The notes: generated by a model from the sequence alone, not told the origin. A stretch of 64,000 bases of DNA from Pseudomonadales bacterium (GCA_002708905.1 PAPM01000008.1:1-64000); one strand, 5' to 3'; positions 44,691 through 53,787 are shown, counted from the first letter of the stretch. Translations and numbers: made by a program.

Positions 44691-46493
44691 TTAATAGAAA
44701 CCGAAGTTATCCACTTCCATATCCATAAGACAATCCAGGCCACCATTAATGGTCTCAACATGAGACTTGGTACGGGGCAGGATTCGCTTGAAATAGAACT
44801 GCGCAGTTTGCACTTTCGCAGTGTAAAAGCCAACTTCAGTAGTGTCAGCCGCCAATTGCTCTTTCGCAACTTTTGCCATCACAGCCCAGAAATAAGCGAG
44901 AGTAATATAGCCACTGTACATCAGATAGTCTACCGCAGCAGCGCCGATCTCTTCCTGGTTTGCCATCGCACGCATACCGATCTGCGTGGTCAAATCGCCC
45001 CATTCTTTGTTCATTGTGGCCAATGGCTCAATGAACTCAGCAATGTCTGCATTATCAGCGTTCTCTTTGCAGAACTTATGCACAATCTTGGTGAAGTTTT
45101 TCAGCAAAGCGCCTTGTGTCAGCATTACCTTACGACCAAGCAAATCCAATGCCTGAACGCCGGTTGTGCCTTCATACAAAGTGGCAATGCGGGTATCACG
45201 AACGATTTGCTCCATTCCCCACTCGCGGATAAAGCCGTGGCCACCGAATACCTGGACACCGTGGTTGGCTGCTTCCAGACCGGTTTCAGTACAGAACGCC
45301 TTGGCGATCGGCGTCAGGAATGCCATTAAGTCGTCAGCCAGCTTCTTGGCTTCTTCGTCCTGACTGTGCTCTACAATATCACCCTGCATGGAGAGGTAGT
45401 ACAGCAACGCACGACCACCTTCTGCAAAGGCTTTCTGAGTCAACAGCATGCGACGTACGTCAGGATGCACTATGATGGGGTCCGCTTCTTTTTCAGGAAA
45501 CTTGGGACCGCTCAGAGCACGCATGGCCAAACGCTCTTTGGCATAAGTCAGTGAACCCTGGTAAGAACCTTCAGCCGCAGCAACGCCCTGCAGTGCGGTA
45601 CCGATACGCGCCGTATTCATGAAGGTGAACATGCAGTTCAGGCCACGGTTAGGCGGTCCAATAAGATAACCTTTGGCACCTTCAAAGTTCAGCACACAGG
45701 TAGCAGAAGCCTTGATACCCATCTTGTGTTCAATTGAACCACAGGAAACGCCATTGCGCTCACCCAAGGATCCGTCTTCATTAACATTCACTTTGGGAAC
45801 GATGAACAATGAAATGCCTTTTGTTCCTTTGGGAGCATCAGGCAGGCGCGCCAATACGATGTGGATGATGTTATCCACCATGTCGTGATCGCCCGCAGAG
45901 ATAAAGATTTTCGTACCGGAAATGCTGTAGGAGCCATCGGCATTAGGCTCGGCCTTGGTGCGCAGGATACCCAGGTCAGTACCACAGTGAGGTTCTGTCA
46001 GGCACATGGTCCCGGTCCACTCACCGCTGATCAGGCGAGTCAGGTAACGTTCTTTCTGTTCCGAGGTACCGTGAGATTCCAGAGTCTTGATCGCACCGTG
46101 GCTCAAACCGGGATACATGCCCCAGGACCAGTTGGCAGTACCCACCATTTCGCTCATCACGATGCCCAAAGAATTGGGCAGGCCCTGGCCGCCTTCTTCG
46201 ATGGGAGCACTCAGGGCAGGCCAGCCGCCTTCCACGTATTTCTGGTAGGCTTCTTTGAATCCTTTGGGAGTGGTAACAACACCATTATCAAAGCCACAGC
46301 CTTCTTCGTCACCGCTGCGGTTGATGGGAGCCAACTCGTTCTCACAGAACTTGGCGCCTTCTTCCACGATGGCATCGATCAAATCACGGTTTACTTCATC
46401 GTCTCCACGCAGCGCCTTGTAGTGGTCTTCCACATTCAGCACTTCGTGCATCACAAACTGAATATCACGTCTGGGAGCTTTATAGTCTGGCAT
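44691..46493 (-). CDS. Acyl-CoA dehydrogenase with extended C-terminus (DmdC/FadE-like)
   Basis: FAD enzyme of about 600 residues in the long acyl-CoA dehydrogenase group that includes DmdC and PaFadE1. The FAD/substrate region has MCLTEPHCGTDLGILRT and ISGTKIFISAGDHDM. YEGTTGVQALDLLGRKV is the terminal catalytic-domain signature. An extra C-terminal domain (about 470-600) is typical. Electrons would pass to ETF and the ETF-QO at 5.6 kb. ATG 46493 follows GAGAGGG. A PsrA-like operator and a TTGAAA/TATACT promoter lie upstream. The chain length or methylmercaptopropionyl substrate cannot be told. Confidence 0.94.
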   Translation of the reverse strand: MPDYKAPRRDIQFVMHEVLNVEDHYKALRGDDEVNRDLIDAIVEEGAKFCENELAPINRSGDEEGCGFDNGVVTTPKGFKEAYQKYVEGGWPALSAPIEEGGQGLPNSLGIVMSEMVGTANWSWGMYPGLSHGAIKTLESHGTSEQKERYLTRLISGEWTGTMCLTEPHCGTDLGILRTKAEPNADGSYSISGTKIFISAGDHDMVDNIIHIVLARLPDAPKGTKGISLFIVPKVNVNEDGSLGERNGVSCGSIEHKMGIKASATCVLNFEGAKGYLIGPPNRGLNCMFTFMNTARIGTALQGVAAAEGSYQGSLTYAKERLAMRALSGPKFPEKEADPIIVHPDVRRMLLTQKAFAEGGRALLYYLSMQGDIVEHSQDEEAKKLADDLMAFLTPIAKAFCTETGLEAANHGVQVFGGHGFIREWGMEQIVRDTRIATLYEGTTGVQALDLLGRKVMLTQGALLKNFTKIVHKFCKENADNADIAEFIEPLATMNKEWGDLTTQIGMRAMANQEEIGAAAVDYLMYSGYITLAYFWAVMAKVAKEQLAADTTEVGFYTAKVQTAQFYFKRILPRTKSHVETINGGLDCLMDMEVDNFGFY

Positions 46494-46741
46494 TGCTTTA
46501 CCCTCTCCGCCCACCTACTGAATGGGCAATATCTGTCGACAACGTTCGGCCCGCCAACGAAGGACGGGGCATGAAATTGCAGTAAAAAAACAACATGCCT
46601 GCACTGAAAACAGCGCTCGGTCGGTTACAGGATGGTACCTGAACAATTCAAACAAGCGTTAGAATTTTTCGCGACCGCGGAGTCATAGCCTTGTTAAGTA
46701 AACGCCCTGTCAGCCGCAAATTCCAGTGCAAATTAGCACGC

Positions 46742-46768
46742 AGTATACGTCCTAAACAATAGTTTCAA
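46742..46768 (-). promoter_or_regulatory. Putative promoter of acyl-CoA dehydrogenase
   Basis: On the minus strand, TTGAAA (46768-46763) and TATACT (46747-46742) form a sigma-70-like pair with a 15-base spacer; shifting the -35 by one base gives 16. The -35 lies beside and partly inside the 16-base palindrome, the usual layout for a repressor site. Confidence 0.5.
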
Positions 46769-46780
46769 ACATATGTTTGA
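46765..46780. promoter_or_regulatory. PsrA-like operator TCAAAC-N4-GTTTGA
   Basis: The perfect palindrome TCAAACATATGTTTGA fits the published Pseudomonas PsrA pattern (G/C)AAAC-N2-4-GTTT(G/C). PsrA is a TetR-type repressor released by long-chain fatty acids. Its place at the -35 of an acyl-CoA dehydrogenase promoter supports fatty-acid control. No psrA gene is in the window. Confidence 0.6.
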
Positions 46781-46892
46781 TTTCGTCAATGCAGAATCAA
46801 AAAATTCCGGCACAAATGTCCAGAAACCACAAAAGGTTGGCCGTAGATCAGACATTTAAAGAAGAAGGACTAGCTAGACAGAGGTAAACGGA

Positions 46893-47828
46893 TCAGGCAA
46901 TGACGTCCAGAAAACCACTTTTTCCGTATGGGTTTTGAGGATCAACCAGACCCAATTGATTCGCCTGCTGCAACAGGCCCTGTGAACCGAGCAGGATTTT
47001 CTCTAGCTCTTCCCGGGCATTGGCAGGTTGTTCTTCCTGCGGTTCTGAGTCGGATTCAACGTCCGCTGCGGACTCATCTGCCGCCTGCACCTGGACGGGC
47101 GGCGCAGACACCGCTGCCGGCTCCTCGGACTCAGCATCCTCTACCGGCTCGTCCGTTGCTGAGTTCTGTTTTTCAGCACGCTCGGCTTTTTCCGTCTGGG
47201 ACTCCTCTGCCCGCACGGATTGCAACTCACTGCGGGCACTCAGCTCCAACTGCGCGGCCTCTGCAGCCACCCGGCGATCCTGCGCAGAGGGCTCCGCCGG
47301 TGCCAATGCGGCTGCTCGAATGACACGGGCTTTCTCGATGGTTGCCTGGGGATCGCCAGCCACTTCCGAAACGCTGATGCTCACCTCGCCACCGGTAGCG
47401 TAATTACGTCCATCCGGGCCGCGGGTGTACTGGAATGAAGCGCTACCAGCATAACGACCACCGACCGACGCATGGGCCGCTTCGTGGACACGCACTTCGC
47501 GATCACGGGCCTTGAGCTGTTCCAACAGCGCAAGGTCCTCGTCAGACAAATTCAGCTGGCTATTGGACTGGTTTGCTGAGGGTTTCTCGTCTGGCTTTTG
47601 CGCTTCTTCTGCAGTCTGGCCGGACGTGGCAGGCTCTGAGGCAGACTGTTGGGTTGTGTTATCCCCTGGACCAGGCGCAAATAATCGGTTTTGAGTCCCG
47701 GCATTCTTCTCCGCTTCCTCTACCGGAGGAATATCAGCACGCGCCAACTCCCGCTCAACACCGCTTGGGGTAATTGAGCCGTAGGCTGCCACATTTGTGA
47801 CATTGGGCTGTGCCGGCTGGATCAACAT
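46893..47828 (-). CDS. SprA-related putative metalloprotease
   Basis: Protein of 311 residues of the SprA-related / CJM1_0395-like family. The core (about 95-190) has LKARDREVRVHEAAHASVGG, with HEAAH as the zinc-type motif, then ASFQYTRGPDGRNYATGGEVS and ATIEKARVIRAAALAPAEPSAQD. The flanks are long, low-complexity, acidic and Glu/Ala/Ser-rich. No signal peptide is evident. The catalytic function has not been shown for this family as far as I know. It begins six bases after the small flagellar-rod-like gene, so the two form an operon. Confidence 0.88.
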   Translation of the reverse strand: MLIQPAQPNVTNVAAYGSITPSGVERELARADIPPVEEAEKNAGTQNRLFAPGPGDNTTQQSASEPATSGQTAEEAQKPDEKPSANQSNSQLNLSDEDLALLEQLKARDREVRVHEAAHASVGGRYAGSASFQYTRGPDGRNYATGGEVSISVSEVAGDPQATIEKARVIRAAALAPAEPSAQDRRVAAEAAQLELSARSELQSVRAEESQTEKAERAEKQNSATDEPVEDAESEEPAAVSAPPVQVQAADESAADVESDSEPQEEQPANAREELEKILLGSQGLLQQANQLGLVDPQNPYGKSGFLDVIA

Positions 47829-47834
47829 GACCGT

Positions 47835-48068
47835 TTATACCTTTATATCAATGATACTTCCCATGGTGTCGCTGGCGGTTTGCAGGACCTTGGCATTCGC
47901 CTCTACCTGGAGTTTGCTCTGCAACAACCCTACCGCAGACTTGGTCAGGTCTGTTGCCGGATCCTCCGAGGTTGCAACCTGAGCAATCTCGGCACTGGCC
48001 TTGTTCATGTTGGACAGACCTTTTTGAATGCCCGTGACACTGTTGTTCAATACTGAACCAATCACCAT
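47835..48068 (-). CDS. Mini flagellar rod/hook-like C-terminal protein
   Basis: Hypothetical protein of 77 residues. The last 30 residues (LQSKLQVEANAKVLQTASDT, then MGSIIDIKV) closely resemble the C-terminal helix of FlgC/FlgE/FlgG-type flagellar axial proteins (Q-x-Y-x-ANAKV-x-x-T-x-x-x-L). The N-terminus VIGSVLNNSVTGIQKGLSNMNKAS also resembles the paired N-terminal rod helix. The whole D1-D3 body is missing. AGAGGAAG precedes the ATG. It is followed by the SprA-like gene. It may be a stand-alone rod-like helix pair or an adaptor; the function is unknown. Confidence 0.75.
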   Translation of the reverse strand: MVIGSVLNNSVTGIQKGLSNMNKASAEIAQVATSEDPATDLTKSAVGLLQSKLQVEANAKVLQTASDTMGSIIDIKV

Positions 48069-48160
48069 AACTACTTCCTCTTGGGCGATTATACCACCGG
48101 ACCTGCAGACGCATTTCCGGTTCATGATGAAGTATAGATGGGATTTTCAAACTGTGCAGA

Positions 48161-48172
48161 TTTTGATCAAAA
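48161..48172. promoter_or_regulatory. Palindrome TTTTGATCAAAA, copy 2
   Basis: This is the same 12-base palindrome as at 31823-31834. It lies 92 bases upstream of the start codon of the mini rod-like gene, in the gap after the bioD stop. Confidence 0.45.
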
Positions 48173-48242
48173 CGCTTACTTTGCAACCCTCTGATTGCAC
48201 AATAAAATTTTGATTTTTATTACTAAAGGCAGGAATACAGGC

Positions 48243-48926
48243 CTATTTTAATAGCAAATCAGTATCAATTTTCGCTATTAAATCTGCTATCGCTGCTTCC
48301 GGCGCATAGGGCACCACACCCAAACAGGGCGCAGGCAGCATTGATTGCAGGGTTTGTATATTCTCTTCGACCCTGAGTGCCTGGGGATCTATACAGTTTG
48401 CAACCCAGCCGGCCAGCGGCAATCCTGCCGCCGCAATGGCTTGGGCAGTGAGCAAGGCGTGGTTGAGGCAACCCAGGCGAACCCCCACCACCAGGATAAC
48501 CGGCAACTCCAGTTCCTTCACCAGGTTGGCCAGTGTTTCCCGCTCATTCAGCGGCACCAGCCAACCACCCGCCCCTTCTATCAAGGTCACATCTGCCGAT
48601 GTCATCAAGGCGCCGCGAATCAACCCGGCCAGACGATCCACAGACAAACGACGCCCCTCCTCGTCCGCCGCAATATGCGGGGCTATGGCAGATTTAAGGG
48701 CAACCGGATTGACCTGCTGATAGGGTAACTCGACCGTCATGGCGGCCTGTAATTTCAGGGCATCATCGTTACACAAAAGGCCATCCACTTCTTCACAACC
48801 AGCCGCCACCGGTTTCAGCGCCAGAGTACTCACCCCCTTGGCTTTAAGGGCTTCCAGCAGCAACACGGAGACAAAGGTTTTGCCCGCATCCGTATCCGTG
48901 CCGGTCACAAAAAATCGCTTTTTCAT
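48243..48926 (-). CDS. bioD: Dethiobiotin synthase
   Basis: ATP-dependent ligase of 227 residues that closes the ureido ring of dethiobiotin. The P-loop is FVTGTDTDAGKT (6-17). LALKPVAAGC and LIEGAGGWLVPLNE are the diaminopelargonate and Mg-site motifs. Its ATG overlaps the bioC stop as ATGA, with AGGAGG upstream inside bioC. It is the last gene of the biotin operon. Confidence 0.97.
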   Translation of the reverse strand: MKKRFFVTGTDTDAGKTFVSVLLLEALKAKGVSTLALKPVAAGCEEVDGLLCNDDALKLQAAMTVELPYQQVNPVALKSAIAPHIAADEEGRRLSVDRLAGLIRGALMTSADVTLIEGAGGWLVPLNERETLANLVKELELPVILVVGVRLGCLNHALLTAQAIAAAGLPLAGWVANCIDPQALRVEENIQTLQSMLPAPCLGVVPYAPEAAIADLIAKIDTDLLLK

Positions 48927-49747
48927 TGAGAGGCCTCCTTTGTTTCTGGTGTTATTGTGGCTGGTTTTTGCAATGCAATAACACAATAGTGCCAGCTGGC
49001 AGGCAGCATTCCCTGATGATTGCGGAAGTGTTCGTAATTGCTCATCATTTTGAACAGGGTCTTCTTGCCGGTGAGAGAGTGGGCCCGGTTGCTGGTGACC
49101 TGATGGGCCCCCAACGTTTTAAGTTCCCGCGTCAACTCCCGCACGGTTTCGTAATACACCATATCCAGACACTCCTTCAGTTGTAGCGTCTGAAATGGGG
49201 ACTGCACCAATAGCGTTTGTAACTGGACAACCGACAGAAAGTCATTGACGTGATGATAGCGGTTCTCAGCTTTTTGCCAGCTGAGCTTGAGTTCACGCAG
49301 CGTATTTTCCACCGGGATTGAAAACAGAAACCGGCCACCCGGCTTAAGCAAGCGGTAAACGTCTGCCAGCACCTGCGCCAGTTCATCACACCACTGCAAT
49401 GCAAAACTGCTGAACACCAGGTCGAACTGCTCAGCAGAAAACGGTAGCTGCTCTGCATCGGCACACACAAATTCGCTGATCACACCCTGACGGTCATTCT
49501 GCTTCGCCACCGATAACATTCCCGGGGCAATATCAAGGGCAGTAATATGCCTGGCAAAGGGAGCCAGCTTAATGGTAAGGGTGCCGGTACCACAACCAAT
49601 GTCCAGCGCCGTTTCGACCGGCTGAGCCGAGCCTGCCAGCACAGCCAGCATGGCGTCACCCACTTGGCGCTGCACACGAGCAACACTGTCATAGCGGGGC
49701 GCCGCCCGGCTGAAAGAAAGTGCAATGGCCTTTTTATCGACGGTCAT
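48923..49747 (-). CDS. bioC: Malonyl-ACP O-methyltransferase
   Basis: SAM methyltransferase of 274 residues that masks malonyl-ACP so that fatty-acid synthesis can build pimeloyl-ACP. The N-terminus KKAIALSFSRAAPRYDSVARVQ is characteristic. The SAM motif is ALDIGCGTGTLT, followed by ITALDIAPGML and the family phrase SSFALQWCDEL. It starts one base after the bioH stop. Confidence 0.96.
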   Translation of the reverse strand: MTVDKKAIALSFSRAAPRYDSVARVQRQVGDAMLAVLAGSAQPVETALDIGCGTGTLTIKLAPFARHITALDIAPGMLSVAKQNDRQGVISEFVCADAEQLPFSAEQFDLVFSSFALQWCDELAQVLADVYRLLKPGGRFLFSIPVENTLRELKLSWQKAENRYHHVNDFLSVVQLQTLLVQSPFQTLQLKECLDMVYYETVRELTRELKTLGAHQVTSNRAHSLTGKKTLFKMMSNYEHFRNHQGMLPASWHYCVIALQKPATITPETKEASQ

Positions 49748-49748
49748 A

Positions 49749-50558
49749 TTAAATGTTCACCAAAGGGTGTTCGTGCAGGAAATCATTACAGGCCTTCATG
49801 AACAAATCGGGCGCTGACAGAAATGGCAAATGCGCAACACCTTTAATAACGGCCGATTGGGATTCGGGCTGCAACGCAGCAATTGCATCACTCACCCCCA
49901 CTGGAATCAGGTGATCCCGTTCGCCAAACACATGCAAGGTGGGGCATTGAATATTTCGCAACTCTTCCCGCAGGTCTACCGACTGCAAAATCTCCAAACC
50001 GCCGCGCAATGCCTGCTTGGCAGGAATACCGTGAAAATGCACCAGTTCCTTCAGGGCTCGAATGTCGTCCTTGATGGTGTCGCTGCCCTTGCATTGCAAG
50101 GAAAGAAAGCGAATCAAAGTCCCTTCCGCATCTTCCAGCAGAACGGTGTAAAAAGCTTCCAGGACATCGGCTTTCACCGCTAAGGGCCAGCGTTCATCGG
50201 CAACAAATTTGGGAGTGGACGCCACTGAAATCAGCGCGCTCACCCGCTCCGGGTGTTGGCTGGCAGCGCGCATAGCCACCATACCTCCGAGGGACCACCC
50301 CATCCACACGGCTTGTGCCGGAGCAATCGCCAACACATGCTCAACCAGGTAGTCGAGAGTGTAGTCTCCCCCGGGAATAGGGCTGCGTCCCAGACCCGGC
50401 AGATCCACCACCGTCACCTGAAAATGTTCAAGCAAGGCTGGCATTACGTCGTCCCACACCAAGCTATGCATCCCCCAACCGTGAATAACCAACATCTCCG
50501 GGGGATTCTCAACATTGCCGGTGCAACGAAAGCGGTCGTGGTACAACGTCAGAGCCAT
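49749..50558 (-). CDS. bioH: Pimeloyl-ACP methyl ester carboxylesterase
   Basis: Alpha/beta hydrolase of 269 residues. LVIHGWGMHSLVW is the oxyanion segment, GWSLGG holds the nucleophile Ser, FGERDHLIPV the Asp and KGVAHLPFLSAPD the His. It removes the methyl group that BioC adds, ending pimelate elongation. ATG 50558 has GAGGA about ten bases upstream and lies 13 bases after bioF; a longer frame to 50606 overlaps bioF and is unlikely. Confidence 0.95.
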   Translation of the reverse strand: MALTLYHDRFRCTGNVENPPEMLVIHGWGMHSLVWDDVMPALLEHFQVTVVDLPGLGRSPIPGGDYTLDYLVEHVLAIAPAQAVWMGWSLGGMVAMRAASQHPERVSALISVASTPKFVADERWPLAVKADVLEAFYTVLLEDAEGTLIRFLSLQCKGSDTIKDDIRALKELVHFHGIPAKQALRGGLEILQSVDLREELRNIQCPTLHVFGERDHLIPVGVSDAIAALQPESQSAVIKGVAHLPFLSAPDLFMKACNDFLHEHPLVNI

Positions 50559-50571
50559 ACTGCTTGGGTCC

Positions 50572-51744
50572 TCAGATAATTTTGGTGTTCTTTGGGGACG
50601 CTTCACTCAAAGCATCCAGTAATTGATCTATGTCCCGCTCACTGTGATCCGCACTCAGGGTTATGCGCAGGCGCGCACTGTTGGCAGGCACGGTCGGTGG
50701 ACGAATTGCCCCCACCAGGAAGCCTTTCCGCAAAAGAGCGTCACTCACTCGCAATGCTGCTTCGGAGTCATGCAGCAGCAGAGGCTGAATCGCTGTAGCG
50801 GAAGGCATCATGGGTAAGCCGAGCTGGTTTGCCCCCTGCTTGAAATAAGCGATCAGCTGTCGCAGTTTTTCCACCCGCCATTGTTCCGCGTTCAACAGAT
50901 CCAGACTGGCCAGGGTCGCCGCTGCCACCGACGGCGGCATAGCCGTGGTGTAAATGTAAGAACGAGCAGACTGAATCAGGTATTCAATCAGAGGTTCATC
51001 ACCGGCCACAAAGGCGCCGAACGTACCCAGCGCTTTACCCAGCGTCCCCATGTATATGGGCACCTGCTGACTGGTGAAACCATACTCTGCCAAACAGCCA
51101 CGGCCCCCTCCGAGCACACCAAGGCCATGAGCATCATCCACCATCAACCAGGCATTGTGTTGCTGGCACAGGGAGCTGATGTCCTGCAGGGGGGCCACAT
51201 CGCCATCCATACTGAAAACGGAATCGGTCACCACTAATGTGCGCCCACTGGCCTGCATCAAACGTTGCTGCAGGCTACTCACATCATTGTGATGGTAACG
51301 CTGTAACTGACCCCGACTGAGCTGGGCACCATCCAACAGGGAAGCATGATTCAGTTTGTCTTCCAGAACCGTATCGCCGCGCTCGACCAAGGCACTGATC
51401 ACCCCCACATTCGCCATATAACCGGTGGAGAACAGCAGCGCCCGTTGACACCCCACCCAGTCAGCCAAGCGTTCTTCCAGCTCATGATGCACGCGGCTGT
51501 GGCCGATTACCAAATGGGACGCGCCACTGCCAAAGCCAAACTGCTCCATGGCCTGCTGAGCGGCAGTAATCACCCTGGGATGGTGAGCCAGTCCCAGGTA
51601 ATCGTTACTGCAGAAATTCAGAAGCGCGCGACCATCACATTGAATATGAGCCTGCTGCGCAGACTCCAACAACCGGCGCTGCCGGTACAGATGCTGCTCT
51701 CGCCGCTCCTGCAGCCGTTGCGCCAGCTGGAAAGGATCACTCAT
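50572..51744 (-). CDS. bioF: 8-amino-7-oxononanoate synthase
   Basis: PLP enzyme of 390 residues that condenses pimeloyl-ACP with L-alanine. FCSNDYLGLAHHP, GFGSGASHLVIGHS, VTDSVFSMDGDVAPL and DDAHGLGVLGGGRG are family motifs. The PLP lysine is in MGTLGKALG. It starts 13 bases after bioB. Confidence 0.97.
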   Translation of the reverse strand: MSDPFQLAQRLQERREQHLYRQRRLLESAQQAHIQCDGRALLNFCSNDYLGLAHHPRVITAAQQAMEQFGFGSGASHLVIGHSRVHHELEERLADWVGCQRALLFSTGYMANVGVISALVERGDTVLEDKLNHASLLDGAQLSRGQLQRYHHNDVSSLQQRLMQASGRTLVVTDSVFSMDGDVAPLQDISSLCQQHNAWLMVDDAHGLGVLGGGRGCLAEYGFTSQQVPIYMGTLGKALGTFGAFVAGDEPLIEYLIQSARSYIYTTAMPPSVAAATLASLDLLNAEQWRVEKLRQLIAYFKQGANQLGLPMMPSATAIQPLLLHDSEAALRVSDALLRKGFLVGAIRPPTVPANSARLRITLSADHSERDIDQLLDALSEASPKNTKII

Positions 51745-51757
51745 GATGGCGGGCCGG

Positions 51758-52870
51758 TCAGCTGCTCATCTTGGGACAATCTTTGTGGGGTTGAGGCGCG
51801 CCACTGTTACGGCTGGCATCCACAAACAGGTGTGCTGTTTGCTGGTGTTCAACAGCATTCATGATAGCGGCTTCACTGGCTTCGTCACTGGCGGCCACCT
51901 GAATGTCCATGGGTTTGATGCCCAGCTTGTTGAACAGCTGCATATCGGAAGTGGCTTCAGGGTTGCTGGTGGTAAGCAGGCGCTCGCCGTAGAAAATGGA
52001 ATTGGCACCAGCCATAAAGCACAACGCCTGCATCTGCTCATTCATGGCTTCACGGCCGGCAGACAATCGTACGGAGGATTTCGGCATCAGGATACGGGCG
52101 ACGGCAATGTTGCGGATGAAATCAAAGGGGTCAAGATCGTCTACGTTTTCCAGCGGCGTGCCTTCGATTTTTACCAGCATATTGATGGGGACGCTTTCCG
52201 GATGTTCCGGCAAATTGGCAAGCTGCATCAACAGACCGGCACGGTCCTTGGCAGTTTCACCCATTCCCAGGATTCCGCCACAACAGACCTTCATTCCGGC
52301 GTCGCGCACATTGGACAGTGTATCCAGACGATCCTGGTAGGTACGGGTGGTTATGATGGAATTGTAATGCTCAGGAGAAGTGTCCAGATTGTGGTTGTAG
52401 TAATCCAGACCGGCATCCGCCAGGCGCTGGGCCTGATCCTTGTCCAGCATTCCCAGGGTCATACAGGTCTCCATACCCAGGGACTTCACCTGTTTCACCA
52501 TTTCCAGAACGTAAGGCATATCTTTCTCACGGGGCGAACGCCAGGCGGCCCCCATGCAGAAGCGGCTGGCACCGGAGGCCTTGGCGTCCCGTGCCTGGGA
52601 AACCACATTCTGGATTTCCATCAGCTTTTCTTTTTCCAGGCCGGTATTGTAGTGACCGCTCTGGGAGCAGTACTTGCAATCCTCCGGACAGGCACCGGTT
52701 TTGATGCTGAGCAAGGTGCTGATTTGCACCGCATTGGGATCATGGTGCTGGCGGTGTACGGTTTGGGCCTGGAACAGCAAGTCATTGAAAGGCAGGTCAA
52801 AGAGATCCTGGATCTCCTTCAGGGTCCAGTCGTGACGAACGGTGTCCACCGGGTTCTGCTGTGCGGTCAT
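51758..52870 (-). CDS. bioB: Biotin synthase
   Basis: Radical SAM enzyme of 370 residues that inserts sulfur into dethiobiotin. The radical-SAM cluster is Cys61, Cys65 and Cys68 in [25 protein letters not shown] and GGILGMGE are further landmarks, and the [2Fe-2S] ligands include the Cys of MKVCCGG. GAGGCC precedes the ATG. It is first in the operon bioBFHCD and is controlled by the operator at 52963-52996. bioA is not in the window. Confidence 0.98.
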   Translation of the reverse strand: MTAQQNPVDTVRHDWTLKEIQDLFDLPFNDLLFQAQTVHRQHHDPNAVQISTLLSIKTGACPEDCKYCSQSGHYNTGLEKEKLMEIQNVVSQARDAKASGASRFCMGAAWRSPREKDMPYVLEMVKQVKSLGMETCMTLGMLDKDQAQRLADAGLDYYNHNLDTSPEHYNSIITTRTYQDRLDTLSNVRDAGMKVCCGGILGMGETAKDRAGLLMQLANLPEHPESVPINMLVKIEGTPLENVDDLDPFDFIRNIAVARILMPKSSVRLSAGREAMNEQMQALCFMAGANSIFYGERLLTTSNPEATSDMQLFNKLGIKPMDIQVAASDEASEAAIMNAVEHQQTAHLFVDASRNSGAPQPHKDCPKMSS

Positions 52871-52941
52871 ATTTCAGGCCTCATGTACGGCTTATTTTGG
52901 CAATAGGTTTATGGCAACAATGTCTTTTTTCTATGGGGAGC

Positions 52942-52969
52942 ATCTTATCGGCTCCCCCTCCTTTGTCAA
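52942..52969 (-). promoter_or_regulatory. Promoter of the biotin operon
   Basis: On the minus strand, TTGACA (52969-52964) is a perfect -35. TAAGAT (52947-52942) is a good -10 after a 16-base spacer. The -35 lies inside the left half of the BirA-type operator. Confidence 0.8.
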
Positions 52970-52996
52970 CTTTGGTATTGATTCAAAAGTTTACAA
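52963..52996. promoter_or_regulatory. BirA (biotin repressor) operator
   Basis: TTGTCAACT, 16 bases, then AGTTTACAA matches the known BirA palindrome TTGTMAAC-N(15/16)-GTTTACAA. It overlaps the -35 of the bioB promoter and lies 32 bases before the comF start, so it may affect both directions. Confidence 0.88.
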
Positions 52997-53028
52997 ATGA
53001 TCATTATTCAACCTAATGCTATTTGCCT

Positions 53029-53739
53029 ATGTTCTTCTGCCTGCTGTGTCATGGATTAACCCCTCCCCAACAGGACCTGTGCCCGGCCTGTCGCCGGGAC
53101 CTGCCCTGGAACCAGCACCACTGTGAGCGCTGCGCTGAGCCATGGCCTACTCCGTTTCACGGTCTTTGCCAGCTCTGTGTTGCCGATGAACCTTTCTATG
53201 ACCAGTGCTTTGCTCCGTTTCGCTACGACTTCCCCGTTGACCAGCTGATTCTGCAGGGTAAGGGGGGCAAACGGGCGGAACTGCTGTATGCCTTGGGCAG
53301 ATTGATGGCAGAAGCGCTGCTTCAGCAAGACGTTGTGTTGCCCGATGCAATCGTGCCGGTGCCCATGCATCCCCAGAAACAAAACAAGCGAGGTTATAAC
53401 CAGGCTGGTGTGCTGGCTCAGCTGATCGGCCGCCGCCTCGGCATTCCAGTTCACCACGATTTAGTCCTGAAAGTGCGTGAGCCCGGTGACCAGAAGAACC
53501 TGTCCCGTAGTGGACGCCAACACAATATTTCCCGGGCATTCCGCGTTCAGCGGAACCGGCTCAGAGCCTGCCAGCCACCTCTACGCCATATTGTGCTGCT
53601 GGACGATGTCATCACCACCGGCAGCACCATCAACCAACTGTCCAGACAACTGCGCAGCAGCGGCGTGGAACGGGTGGACGGTTGGGCCCTGGCCAGAACC
53701 GGCAAAGACATCTATACCCAGCCCTCCTCACCATTGTGA
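53029..53739 (+). CDS. comF: ComF-family phosphoribosyltransferase-like protein
   Basis: Protein of about 236 residues of the ComF/GntX family. The N-terminus holds a double zinc ribbon (CLLCHG, LCPACRRDL, HCERCAEP, LCQLC). The C half is a phosphoribosyltransferase fold with VPVPMHPQKQNKRGYNQA and the PRPP loop VLLDDVITTGSTI. Relatives act in DNA uptake and recombination, and in E. coli (GntX/YhgH) in use of DNA as food. It is divergent from bioB. TTG 53023 is an alternative start; neither start has a clear ribosome site. Confidence 0.94.
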   Translation: MFFCLLCHGLTPPQQDLCPACRRDLPWNQHHCERCAEPWPTPFHGLCQLCVADEPFYDQCFAPFRYDFPVDQLILQGKGGKRAELLYALGRLMAEALLQQDVVLPDAIVPVPMHPQKQNKRGYNQAGVLAQLIGRRLGIPVHHDLVLKVREPGDQKNLSRSGRQHNISRAFRVQRNRLRACQPPLRHIVLLDDVITTGSTINQLSRQLRSSGVERVDGWALARTGKDIYTQPSSPL

Positions 53740-53787
53740 TAGGATGCGCTCTCCAATCATGCAATAGAGCATCTGATACAGGTTGAT

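Larger units (their letters stand above)
46494..46892. other. 399-base intergenic region with promoter and operator
   Basis: It contains the putative promoter (46742-46768) and palindrome (46765-46780) for the acyl-CoA dehydrogenase, and about 110 bases downstream of the SprA-like gene. The predicted dehydrogenase leader would be about 240 bases. No open frame was supported. Confidence 0.6.
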
